The notes: generated from the letters alone by a model not told the origin. A DNA stretch of 64,000 nucleotides from Chondrilla cf. caribensis (GCA_964020155.1 OZ026561.1:2809047-2873046), one strand, 5' to 3'. Counted from the stretch's first letter, positions 33,711 to 44,633 are shown. Program-made: numbers and translations.

Positions 33711-36700
33711 CTAATTACTGTCTGTGAAAACATCACTCCCTGATACATCTTGCTCTTCTTCGTGCTGCAGCTCTTCAGGCTCAGATGGTAACTGTCTTGA
33801 AGTTTGAGCCTCAGGGTCAATTGCCCAGGCAGGGGATGATGGTGCAGGCCGGTTTGAAGGTTCACCATCCCTTCTTGCCTTCTGCAGGATGTTCCCATAC
33901 CCCTTCTTTTGTCCATTGGCTCTGTGACGACTGTCAAGCCTCTCTATGAACTTGTTTGCTCCTGTAAGGATAGAATGAAGAAACAATGACCTTAAAGCTA
34001 ATTTTACATATCTTGGTATAATGGACATACGTTCTGATCTCCATGGTTGTTTGTGACGAATTATTTCATCGTCTGTGTTGGCACCACTTTCTTCCGTCAT
34101 GAAATGGTAGGATAATTCACTCCACTTCTCCATTTCAGTACCTTGCTTGACATATCTGCTTCGTCGTGCAAATAGCTGCAAAATTAATGGACCAGGTGAA
34201 AGATAAACTCACTGTACAACTCAGTGAGAGATTAACAGTTTACATTTCTCTGTGACTGCCTATGGTGGTTCTTCTTCTGGCTCTCCTTTACTTTCTGCTG
34301 TCTGTGTGGCCTTGTGTCATTGAACATTCTCCGTCTACTTTCATAGTACCGGTGAATGGCACCTATAAACACAAAATTATGACACTAACTGTTAGTTATT
34401 GTATGAAGTTTGATTATTGAATATTAAAATTATTATGAGATGTGTGACATATACTACATTTGAATGTTTGCATGTATCGGTCCCTTACACATTACAATTA
34501 CTTAAGAGCTAATCATATTAAAATTATTATAAGATGTGTGACATATACTACATTTGAATGTTTTGCATGTATCGGCCCCTTACACATTACAATTACTTAA
34601 GAGCTAATCATATGACACCTCGCTATCCATGATACTCCGATGAACACTCGGGGAAAGAACAAACGTACGTACTTAGAAAGAGCGTTTCGAAATAATACTT
34701 AAAAAATTAACATGTATGTAACATTATCTATGATAAGACGAGGTGTTAATTATACGTAGAGTGTAAAGAAGAGAAAAGGGTACGCCCGTACCCATATCCA
34801 TTTTATGGGCGTTTTCACAAAACAGGTACGCCCGTGGAACATTCAGTTTTGTATGATTAGTATTGTATATTATAATAGTACATACATTGCTACATGACAG
34901 TACCCAACATCAACTGAATCAGTGATACATGCTCAGCAACATACACATTTTGACATCGTTGAAGAAGGAACTATAACTCCAATCATTGGCACAATTTTGC
35001 ATGACACAAATTCAGATATGTGAGAGTTACCAGATTAAATTGTAGATTATGACTACCTCGGTAAAAATGTTTTTTTTTTCCTGGATTACCTACCAATGAT
35101 TATCAGGGTGCTCAAATCCAAAGTTTGTGCAATACACTCGGTCGTCCTGGAGAAACAGTCCCTTTTGTGTATCCATCTATTTGTTCCGCATTAATAGTAT
35201 CAGGAAAATCTTGGATAATATAATCGAAAACTATAAAATTACAGAGCTTCTCTGTATCTTTAGTTCGATTTTTTGAATAGTGTCAAAGATGTGCAATCGC
35301 TTGTTTCATAAATCATGACTGAATTTGCACTTGAAAACTTTCAACAGTCATTTTCTTGAAAACAAAGTGCATGGTCATAATCTACAGTTTATACTAGCAA
35401 TTGAAAGCTCACATATATTAAAACATTGAACACAATATGCCATTATGTATGTAAGTCAGAGCCAAAAGATGACACATCTTGACAATACACAGAGAGCTGG
35501 CTTTGCACTACAACTACACAACACACCATAACACCTATGTATCCATCACAGCCCCCTGCCGAAAGATGACACATCTTGACAGGTGCATTGCCGAAAAAAA
35601 AGATGACACATCTTGACAATACATAATTTTGATAAAGAGCAGACAGTGACACTCCAAACCACGTCACACAACAAACAGGTACACTATAGCCCCTTTTACA
35701 CTAGAGAAATCTTAAAGCGATTCCGTTAAATCGCTTCTGTAACTGGTTTAACTAAACCGGTTTGGCGCGTTTACACGTATTACGAATAACCGGTTTAGAA
35801 AGCAATTTACACTTCGACGAATGTAAACGCTGGAGCGATTTAAATCGTTTTCTGTGAAGATTCTGCTAAATACTGGAGTTTTCGATTGAAATAACCGATA
35901 ATTAATACCCACATTTTGTCTTTTTCTCCTTAATGTCACCAGTTATTCTTCGTAAATGAAGGGTCAGCAAACAACCGAATACATTTTATGTTGATATTTT
36001 ACGGCGGGAAGCGACTCCATATATTTTAAGTCTCAAAAGGTTCATTTTCGCTGACATACGTACGGATACAACTTTTAATGAGCCTAACATGACGGATGAA
36101 AAATTATAAAGCACAATAAGATGCCGAAATACTCCGATTATCTGCCTTTAAAGCGATATAACCTACGAAAATCGTTTACACTCGAAGCGCTTCATTTTAA
36201 ACCGACTTCGAACCGACTTCAAACCACCTCCGTAGGTGGTTTACTTAAATCGATTTCGTAATCGCTTTAACGCGTTTACACACTCGCGAGTTAAAGCGAT
36301 TTAGTTTAAAGCGCTTTACGAACCGCTTTAAAGCTCTAGTGTAAAAGGGGCTTATGTTAGCTCCCTGCCGAAAGATGACACATCTTGACAGGTGCATTGC
36401 CGAAAGATGACACATCTTGACAATACATAAAGAGCAGACAGTGTACACTCCAAACCACGTCACACAACAAACAGGTACACTATGTTAGCTCCCTGCCGAA
36501 AGATGACACATCTTGACAGGTGCATTGCCGAAAGATGACACATCTTGACAATACATAAAGAGCAGACAGTGTACACTCCAAACCACGTCACACAACAAAC
36601 AGGTACACTATGTTAGCTCCCTGCCGAAAGATGACACATCTTGACAGGTGCATTGCCGAAAGATGACACATCTTGACAATACATAAAGAGCAGACAGTGT

Positions 36701-37891
36701 ACACTCCAAACCACGTCACACAACAAACAGGTACACTATGTTAGCTCCCTGCCGAAAGATGACACATCTTGACAGGTGCATTGCCGAAAGATGACACATC
36801 TTGACAATACATAAAGAGCAGACAGTGTACACTCCAAACCACGTCACACAACAAACAGGTACACTATGTTAGCTCCCTGCCGAAAGATGACACATCTTGA
36901 CAGGTGCATTGCCGAAAGATGACACATCTTGACAATACATAAAGAGCAGACAGTGTACACTCCAAACCACGTCACACAACAAACACGTACACTATGTTAG
37001 CTCCCTGCCAAAAGATGACACATCTTGACAGGTGTATTTCCTTAATTTTTTGTAATGGAGAATTTATTTCTGGTATGGGAATAAAATGTGTTTTGATTAA
37101 GAGGTATGAGTTTAAAATGGGCCTGCTATAAAAGGAACAACCCAAGAAAATACCATGGCTTCCCTAAACATGATACCCTCACAATCATTGACAAGTGCCA
37201 CCCAAAATAGTTTCCATGACACAGCGTATAACATTTGTAGCTAATCATACTCACGTTTTAAAATAGTTTCGGCCACATCTCCATGTTTGGCTCTGAGATC
37301 CTTCAACAGTTGTTCTTTAACTTTTTGATTTTCCTCACAATCATACCTATTAGAAACAAATATTTTCAAAATTCAGGATTAAACATGGAAACCAATATAT
37401 ACATAAGTCTCAGAAGCTGTTGCTTACTTTGCAGATGATTTAAATTGCATCAAACGGTCGTACGAGGAGTGTAAAGCTCTTACTGATGCCTGTAACGATA
37501 ATAATTTTGATTCAATAAGAAGAATCTCTATGATTTGCGGTAAACTTACAGATACGGTTGTGGGCAGCTTAGTCCTCGTCTTGCTTACAGTCCCGGCTCT
37601 GTTCACTTCCTTTAACACGCGCAATTCATTGTTAACGATGGCGAGCTGTTCTTTCAAATCGGAATTTTCGTGCTTGATTTCCTCTATGGCGGTCATCTGG
37701 TCAGCACTAGTAGCTAAAACCATATCCAGCTTTTGATGAATACCCACGAGAGACGACGGTGGTGTTAGATCAGCCAAACTACCGCTCGTGGAGCTGGTAC
37801 GGAACGGAGTTGAAGACGTGCACGGAAGGCCGCCGCTAGAGACTGGCGAGGGCGAATAAAAAGAGGACCTTCGGCTGTTAGTTGAAGACAT
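33711..37891 (-). CDS. Five-exon coiled-coil accessory protein of the CACTA element (TNPA-like candidate)
   Basis: The exons are 37428-37891, 37255-37346, 34244-34362, 34031-34175 and 33711-33961, all with GT/AG borders. Together they give 357 codons with no break. The N-terminus is Ser/Pro-rich (SSFYSPSPVSSGG). Residues about 60-100 form a coiled coil (QMTAIEEIKHENSDLKEQL). Exon 2 reads QKVKEQLLKDLRAKHGDVA, exon 3 is basic (HRYYESRRRMF, KESQKKNHHR), and exons 4-5 contain DEIIRHKQPWRSE joined to ANKFIERLDSRH. The C-terminus is acidic. I recall similar proteins with a WRS-x-LDSR motif only as transposon-linked unknowns. It diverges from the kinase gene across 146 bp. Its intact frame next to a transposase with a stop suggests a DNA-binding partner, as TNPA is for TNPD; function is inferred. 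Confidence 0.75.
34424..34613. repeat. Tandem duplication, two units of about 95 bp
   Basis: The stretch with GAGATGTGTGACATATACTA, CATGTATCGG and CTTAAGAGCTAATCATAT occurs twice in succession with a few differences, in an intron of the accessory gene. Confidence 0.9.
35455..37033 (+). repeat. 128-bp minisatellite array inside the CACTA element
   Basis: Five complete units begin at 36363, 36491, 36619, 36747 and 36875, exactly 128 bp apart and nearly identical. A partial unit follows to about 37033, and more diverged units lie at 35455-35687. Each unit has two copies of the palindromic word AAGATGACACATCTT. Orientation is opposite to that of the array outside the element. The array sits in a large intron of the accessory gene, and a 665-bp MITE interrupts it. 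Confidence 0.93.
35688..36352. mobile_element. MITE with 19-bp terminal repeats, inserted in the minisatellite
   Basis: AGCCCCTTTTACACTAGAG opens the element and its exact complement closes it. TAT lies on both sides (35685-35687 and 36353-36355) where an intact unit reads ACACTATGTTAGC, so a 3-bp target duplication is clear. The interior is rich in AAAGCGATT and CGTTTACAC words in both directions and has no coding frame. The superfamily is uncertain. Confidence 0.9.
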
Positions 37892-38037
37892 CAGTTTTCG
37901 GGATCATCCACTAGCTGGACTGTCAAGAGCTCGAGGCTAAAAAGAAACAGCAGCAGATCTAAGTTGCCCGCGCAAATATCTATATACGGTGAAAGGAATG
38001 TCGTTACGGGTATCCGCCCCAAAAGATTGATCGCAAC
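37892..38037. promoter_or_regulatory. Intergenic stretch between divergent accessory and kinase genes
   Basis: The two start codons are 146 bp apart on opposite strands, so both genes are probably driven from one bidirectional promoter. I see no clear TATA box. Confidence 0.5.
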
Positions 38038-39324
38038 ATGGCGGATCTGCGGAGCTATTCGAGTTCGGAAGACGAAACTATTGAGGAATTAGAATTGAAT
38101 GTTTGCACCCGTAAAGGAAGCAGAAATACCGTTGAAGAAAAAAGAAAGATGCGCAATGCACGTAAGAAACGACGGCGAGCAGAAAGGAGTTGCCGACAAG
38201 ATGAACACGACATATTATCGAAGCGTTTACAGATGGCCCAAGAGAAGGTGGAGCTTGTGGAGAAATTGAGAAAAAGAACTGAAGTAAATGCTGCTAAATA
38301 CCAAGGTATGGCACGCACGTACTATGATAGGTACTGCTGGGAGTTGCATAAAAGAAAGGAGGCTCTCAAGGAGTGCAGATTGAACACGTTAAAACCACAG
38401 ACATCAGACAAGGGGAAGCAGAAACTAGTATTTGTCCATAATGAAATTGACGAGAATAATCTTGTGGATCCCATTGTTGATGGTAAACGCCAGCCAATTT
38501 ATCTTGGTAGAGGTAGCTTCGGAATAGTTAGGCTGCAAATATACCGTGGATTTAAAGTGGCCGTGAAAGAATACCTCCCAAGGACGATGCCAGACGACCT
38601 GAAAAGAGAAGCGTCATTTCTATCAAGAATTTGTCATCCACTCCTACCACTATTGATTGGGATTACATCGAAAGTGCAACTACGTTTGGTGATGCAATTC
38701 CATGGAATCAACGATATCAAGGCTTCAACAGTTCATAGTGAACTGAAAACACACAAACTAATTCCTGCTGGCAGTGGTTGGTTGATTTTGACTATTCAAA
38801 TCCTAGAGGCAGTGCGCTATCTACACTCAAGCGTTGAAATCCTGCACAATGATATCAAGACAGACAATATCCTGATTGCTGAACGTAATGACTATAGTGT
38901 GTCCAATTCACAACCCGGCTGTTCTTCAGCTTTTGACACGATCTTGACATTGTACGGATCTTTCATGTATCAGGTAGTGCTAATTGATTTTGGAAAAGCA
39001 TCCACTATAAAAGAAGGTCATCGTCTGAGATTATCAGACAGCGAGAGGCATCAGTATAAAATGAAATACCCCACCATTGCACCTGAAGTGGTTGATGGTG
39101 TACATCCCTTTTCCACCAAAAGCGATATGTATGCTGTCGGCCACGTCATCCGCCAGATTCATGGTGATAGGCGTTTCTTCAATTTACCAGAAAAAACACA
39201 GCGGTATTTGTTGAGCATGTTTGAAAGGTGCTTGCTGCCCAACTACAACCAACGCCCCGAAGCATCTTTGTTGAAGAAGGAGTGTGAGAGTATTGCATCA
39301 ATTGCAACTGATACAGATGTGTGA
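38038..39324 (+). CDS. Protein kinase carried by the CACTA element
   Basis: Single-exon, 428 residues, with a clear ATG start. Residues 1-120 are acidic then basic (RNARKKRRRAER) and predicted coiled coil (DILSKRLQMAQEKVELVEK). The kinase domain runs from about 150 to 415. It has the glycine loop GRGSFGIV (157-164), VAVK with Lys177, Glu191 on helix C, the catalytic loop HNDIKTDN (270-277), DFG (317-319) and APE (348-350). Subdomain IX is KSDMYAVG (Asp363) and the closing Arg is in NQRPEA (Arg406). All catalytic residues are present, so activity is likely. HRD is changed to HND, and a loop of about 30 residues is inserted between the catalytic loop and DFG. Ser/Thr or Tyr specificity cannot be told. 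Intronless structure and position inside exact transposon ends mark it as cargo or as a functional component of the element. Confidence 0.9.
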   Translation: MADLRSYSSSEDETIEELELNVCTRKGSRNTVEEKRKMRNARKKRRRAERSCRQDEHDILSKRLQMAQEKVELVEKLRKRTEVNAAKYQGMARTYYDRYCWELHKRKEALKECRLNTLKPQTSDKGKQKLVFVHNEIDENNLVDPIVDGKRQPIYLGRGSFGIVRLQIYRGFKVAVKEYLPRTMPDDLKREASFLSRICHPLLPLLIGITSKVQLRLVMQFHGINDIKASTVHSELKTHKLIPAGSGWLILTIQILEAVRYLHSSVEILHNDIKTDNILIAERNDYSVSNSQPGCSSAFDTILTLYGSFMYQVVLIDFGKASTIKEGHRLRLSDSERHQYKMKYPTIAPEVVDGVHPFSTKSDMYAVGHVIRQIHGDRRFFNLPEKTQRYLLSMFERCLLPNYNQRPEASLLKKECESIASIATDTDV

Positions 39325-39346
39325 TATAACTCATATGCATACTATA

Positions 39347-39522
39347 TATGCAATGTAACATTGAGTTGTTGTACACAGTATTATAATATTATATGCAATG
39401 TAACATTTAGTTGTTGTACACAGTATTATAAACATATGCAATGTAACATTAAGTTGTTGTAGTACAGTACACAGTATTATAATATATGGAATGTAATAGT
39501 GAGTTGTTGTACACATTATCGG
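39347..39522. repeat. Short tandem repeat after the kinase gene
   Basis: Four units of about 42-50 bp around ATGCAATGTAACATT and GAGTTGTTGTACACAGTAT, with small length differences. Confidence 0.85.
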
Positions 39523-39836
39523 CCGCGGGCCCTTAGCTTCTTAACTCATATAATTATATCACGTGCCAATTTATGAATTTTGGTGATTATATATTGCGCC
39601 ACAAACAGCTGTACTTACATGTATATACAACATTTCATGCTACACATGCAAATATTTCTTTAAATTAAATTCAATACTGGTATTACCAATTATAATACAA
39701 TCTGAAGCAAACATAATGTGTGTGTACAATGTATAGACACATACAAAACTGCAGGCAGATACCTACATATAATAATTGTAACAGTACTAGTCATGAAATT
39801 AAAATGCATGCATTATCATCCTAATAAGCTAACAAA
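39523..39836. other. No gene
   Basis: A stretch between the kinase repeat block and the end of the transposase, containing one GC-rich word (CGGCCGCGGGCCC, 39521-39533). Nothing else is recognised. Confidence 0.5.
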
Positions 39837-42800
39837 TTAAAGTTTCAAACGTAGAGCAATGGGGCAAGCTATGGTGACAGTTTCTGTGGTGCTATCTGGA
39901 AAGGTCAATGGCATAGTGATGCATGCACAGCGTTTGGCTACACGATGAAGAGGAAGATAACTCCACATGCAATGAGGAAAAATGGTGGATTCACAAATGT
40001 GTGCAACATCTTCACCAAATAGGTTCTTGTAAGTATGTGGTTTCCTCCAGTGTACAAAAGCAAGTTGAATTTGCTGAGGCTTGCTACCCTGAGTATGATT
40101 GGTCATATACTCGACCTGAAGGAAGTACTGTATTTGTCCCATATGCCATTCCGGTGTCTCGGCTGAGTTCAGTAATTGATTAGGCCAATGAGCAAAGACA
40201 AAAGAAGAAGCCACGCTTGCACCTGGTAATGTAGACCCAATGATATCATCCCCAATAGTTGCCTTCCTGAACTTTAAAGTGAATCGGGATTTGGTCTTCA
40301 CTTGAGGACCAAACATTATACAAAGAAGGTTGTCAATTCTCTCTAGCTCCTCGGACGTTAAAATAATTTCTGTAAATGGACCAATACAATTCACCATGGT
40401 TTGAAAACTTTGAAGGCTGCTCGCACATACATTGCTGATTGGTCCTGTGCATAGTGTTAAAAACTGCACAGCATTACTCAAGGAAATGTTCACAACTGGG
40501 CTTGAATCTTGGCTGTGAGGCATGTAGGATTTGGGCAAAAAGCTGTAAAATTCCTCATCATCAATGAAGGAAGTATCGTCAACTTGAATGAATTGGGAGT
40601 CTAAGAATTTGGTCATAATCTGTGCTTCAATGTTTGCGTTATTTGTGTGGAAAGAACCTAGTATACCATTAAACCTTTCAAAAGAGTACAGCCAAAAAGC
40701 ATGTGCAGGCCCATAATCGTTCAAACTCTGCATGAGATGCAAATGCAAATGCATATTGATTGTACATTTGCGTTCCCCATAGAGTGCCTCAAATTGTGTT
40801 CCAAATTGTTGTAAGAGAGAATTAGACTTTTCAATGTCTCCTGTAGACAACACGCGCCTAGTAATCATTTTTACAGCTAGCACAAACAGAATCCAACAAT
40901 CCCAAGACTCCCTTTCAAGAACAGACCACATTAAAACTGGTGAATAGATAGTTATCCAATTTCGCCATTGGTCAGCAGTAAAACCTCCGAAATGTGACAA
41001 AATTTTACATGGCAACCGTCCAATGCCTTCGGGAACAATAAATGTTTTGATCTGCGACTCAAGAATTGCTATGTTCTGTCGAAGATGTGAATGCCGTTCT
41101 AGCCATACTTCCATCACATGTTTGCCTGTTCCTAGGAAAAGATTGTGCATTGGATCTATAACAGCATATCGGATAGGATCAAAATAAGGGAGTTTCAAAA
41201 GAATAGAGTAGCGCAAACCACGTGCAGATTCTTCCTTTTGAAGAGACGATTGTGTCCCTTGTTCTTCAAATACAGTATTGATTGCATCACAATGTTGCCT
41301 ATGGTCTGATTGTGTTCGCTTGTCCCACGTAGTTGGATCAAATCCACTATAATTAGTCCATGTAGACCCATTCTCCCTATCTATCACTTGTTCAAACTTC
41401 TTTAAACATTTGTTGCAGCCCAAAGTTGCCCGGTGACCAAGAAATCCACATACTTTGCGCGTTGCGGGAATGTCACATGCTACGCATGTTAAAGCCAAGC
41501 GAATCGTAAGTGTTACCTGTTGGTTTCCAACCGTCACTGGCACTGGGATACCATCATTCCATGCTATATTCAATTCACTGACTAAAGGAGCTAGGTAGCT
41601 GTTCAAATTCAAATGAGGCTCAGTAGGACCAGGAATTATACCCACAAGGATAATGTTTTCTGGTTTGTTTCTGATGGAAATAGGCAAATTTTGAATAGTC
41701 AGGTAAATAGCACCAACTGAATACTGACTATGTTCAAATGGGCAAAACCAGTCGACATTCAGTGTTAGCAAGAAGTTGTATGGTGCTGCCAAAAATTCCG
41801 AGTATTCTTCTCAAACATCACCATCGTAAAGGTCGCAAAAGTATCCAAAGTCACGAAAATTACTTCTACGTCGCCAAGCTTCGCAATTATGCAGGAAGGA
41901 GGGCTTTTTAACAAGTTCCATGATAGCAATGGTCAGTGAATTGTACGGATACACCTTAACAGGTCTAAAAACTGTTGTTGAGCGTGACCTAGAGTTAATT
42001 TTTACAGCGGTCATCAGAGCTGCACCACATGGATTTCTCTTCCTGGCATGAGGATGAGTTGGGAAAGGCTTGTACGAACAGAATGTGGCTTTAAATTTCC
42101 CTTCAGACACTGATTTACACATGTCCGGATGATAAATTGCATCGCATTTCGGACAAACAATGTACTGTGTAGTCGAATGACAATGGCTGCCTAAAAACTT
42201 TTGCACGGATTGCCTTGTGATGGGAATATTGTTTGATATGTCATGTAGCATTTGGCACTTAAAAGCAGTAGCAACAGACTTCAAAAAGAACTTCAAAAAC
42301 CGTATTAGGGAGACTACTGCAGCATTGGAGACCTTGAATGCCATTTGCCAGATGAGAATGAAATAGAAAAGTTGCAAAAATGGTCTGGCATACTCCGATG
42401 ACTTACTCAATGTAGCACCACTCGTGGAACCTTTGTTGCCTTCAGCAGTAAAACAGTCATCTGAGTCATCATCTGATTTGTTCATGAACTGCACTTCCAA
42501 CTCGGGTTCTTCCTCACCAAAACTGAAAACAGTGGAATCACTGTCACTATCAGGGCATTCCTACACAAAGTAAATAACATACAGTCATTTCAAAATGTAA
42601 CGGATCAACATCAACATATACAGAGAGCCATTCCACTATATCTCCCAATTAGGACCATAAGGCATCATCATGGAAACTTTGTATGCGTTAAATTGCAAAG
42701 ATGAATATATGTAGTTATATCCAAATAACATTATTGTGCACAGCATAGGGTTTTCATAGATGTACAGTATGCCTTACTACAAGGTACAAATAAAGTGAAG

Positions 42801-43500
42801 TTTCTACACACTATAAGTATATTGGAAACACAATGACCTGTAGTCAATATGGAAGTACTCCATTAGAAACGTTAAATATCAGTGAGAAAATTGGGCCAGG
42901 ACTTCAATTAGGGCATAATGACCATAATATACACCTGAAGGGTACACCATCATTGCTGTACGGAGGACCAAAGTTGGATTTTGCCACATTGACAACACAC
43001 AACCTTCTAAAACTGGACACTGTACGTATTTATTCACATATCATGTATAAACAGTGATGATAAATTGATAAGGCATAACAAGGCAGCATGTTACGTAAAG
43101 AGACATGCATAGGATAAATTTTCGTAATGTGCCTTGAATGGCGATCAGCCAGATACACTCACGACCTGAATATTAAACTAACTAGGAGGCTAAAACTACT
43201 CACATTGTCCGAAATGCTAGCACTTTGGGTGATAACGCGCTCGTCCAACCAAGTATCATCTTCTTCAGAGAAGGAAGCATCGAGCTCCGCGCTGGTATTG
43301 CCATTCTTGCCCCAGGTATCCAAGGAAGCGTCATAGTACAGCCGCTTATGAAGCCAATACGTCCTCTTCGCTAGATATTCATCGCAATGGGGGCAAAACA
43401 CGCGTCCCTGGCCGTCGCCACCATCGATATCCGTTGCCGTAGATCTCTTCCGCGAGGTACCAACATCCATCACAGCAAGAACACTCAGTTCCGTTTCCAT
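39837..43500 (-). pseudogene. Tnp2-type transposase of the CACTA element, one premature stop
   Basis: Exon 1 (43201-43500) starts at an ATG and has a zinc-finger-like motif (FCPHCDEYLAKRTYWLHK). Exon 2 (39837-42560) carries YIVCPKCDAIYHPDMCK, FLLTLNVDWFCPFEHS, IILVGIIPGPTEPHLNLNS, GHRATLGCNKCLKKF, VIDPMHNLFLGTGKH and AFWLYSFERFNGILGS, the signature of the transposase family 21/Tnp2 found in animals and plants. The joined frame is about 1007 codons. At 41808-41810 a TGA interrupts DGDV/EEYSEFLAAP, where related proteins have Trp. This single nonsense change (TGG to TGA) is the only defect I see. The product cuts the CACAG ends; the copy may still be mobilised in trans. Confidence 0.88.
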
Positions 43501-43640
43501 AGATACACGGAACCGCCCGTCCCATAGTTGTAATCCTTACCGTTTGTTCTCCGGGATATACAGTCAGTCCGTATAAATCCGTATCTCGAGTATACCACGG
43601 ACTCCGCATTGGTCCGTATATGCATGCCATTTTCGCTGTG

Positions 43641-43985
43641 CACCTGTCAAGATGTGTCATCTTTCGGCAGGGAGCTAACATAGTGTACCTGTTTATTGTG
43701 TGACGTGGTTTGAAGTGTACACTCTCTGCTCTTTATGTACTGTCAAGATGCATCATCTTTCGGCAATGCACCTGTCAAGATGTGTCACCTTTCGGCAGGG
43801 AGCTAACATAGTGTACCTCTTTGTTGTGTGACGTGGTTTGAAGTGTACACTCTCTGCTCTTTATGTATTGTCAAGATGCGTCATCTTTCGGCAATGCAAC
43901 TGTCAAGATGTGTCATCTTTCGGCAGGGAGCTAACATAGTGTACTTGTTTGTTGTGTGACGTGGTTTGAAGTGTACACTGTAACA
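43641..43985 (-). repeat. 128-bp minisatellite, right part of the outer array
   Basis: About 2.7 units (starting at 43641, about 43769 and about 43897), more diverged than the inner array and reversed relative to it. Each has the AAGATGYGTCATCTT palindrome core. The array ends at GTGTACACTG near 43980. Confidence 0.92.
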
Positions 43986-44013
43986 GCTAAACTTGTTCTT
44001 TATACATTTTTAG

Positions 44014-44633
44014 GTGCTGAACTGGGACATTGCAGTCGCCAAGATCGACAAGTGTCCGAAGCAGGGTCATCAAGCCAACTATGATCCGTTCCAGAGGCTC
44101 ATACCCTGTACTTGTGGTTACCATCCCCAGGTCAAAGTGAGTTCTGAGCAGCTTCGATTCTGCAGCAGCATCTCGACAAAGATGCGCAACTAAGTTGTAA
44201 TAATTCGTTTCTTCCACTATTTCAGAAGCGATTTGCGACTGCTGGTCCAGCGTCCCTCTCCCAAGCCCAAGTCACCTCTGGCGGGGATGTCCAGTCAACC
44301 AGTCTGACAGCTTCCATCGCAGCTCAGGTATGGTGCATGCACATACTAGAGGCATACACAACATGCACATGCACTGAAGACATAGTGTGGTAAAACGATC
44401 CTTATGTCTGATACCGAATGTATAGATCCCGTCCAAATCAGATGCACCAGCAGAAACTACCCAGCTCATCCCCACTGTTGCTTCGGTTTGAAGCAGTGGT
44501 CATCCACCTGTTTGAGAACATCACACATCCGAGGCGCGAGGTCTATGAGCGAGGGAAAGGCAGATTGTCATCAAGGTACAAGCGTTCCAGAGTGCTGAAC
44601 ACCATCACAATCAATTCGGTCCTTCAATCATAG
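44014..44633 (+). other. Two or three exons of an unrecognised gene
   Basis: Exon-like blocks with AG/GT borders lie at 44014-44132 (NWDIAVAKIDKCPKQGHQA, IPCTCGYHPQVK) and 44226-44329 (KRFATAGPASLSQAQVTS, STSLTASIAAQ). A third frame reads FEAVVIHLFENITHP, VYERGKGRLSSRYKRSRV and ends at a stop at 44631-44633. The two zinc-like CxC and His positions in exon 1 are suggestive, but I recognise no family. The first exon begins 30 bp after the minisatellite, so its upstream exons may have been displaced by it. Confidence 0.4.

Larger units (their letters stand above)
33308..43640. mobile_element. CACTA (EnSpm) transposon of 10.3 kb with three genes
   Basis: The left end reads CACAGCGAAAAACG and the right end, reversed, CACAGCGAAAATGG: an 11-bp perfect inverted repeat beginning CAC. 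The trinucleotide CAC lies immediately outside both ends (33305-33307 and 43641-43643), the 3-bp duplication expected of CACTA elements. Subterminal regions (33330-33480 and 43500-43620) are rich in CCGTAT and CACGGA words in both orientations, like the binding-site clusters of plant CACTA elements. Inside are an accessory gene (33711-37891, minus), a protein kinase (38038-39324, plus) and a Tnp2-type transposase (39837-43500, minus). The transposase has one premature stop; the other two genes are open. The element hosts a minisatellite array with a MITE. Confidence 0.93.

Noticed and set aside
36363..37033. CRISPR-like array
   Set aside because: The units are contiguous 128-bp repeats without distinct spacers, in animal nuclear DNA; it is a minisatellite.
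39923..40183. Plus-strand open frame opposite the transposase
   Set aside because: It overlaps the well-supported transposase on the other strand and has no family features.
42833..43057. Plus-strand frame within transposase intron 1
   Set aside because: No homology recognised and no splice context; probably chance, though it is open for 74 codons.
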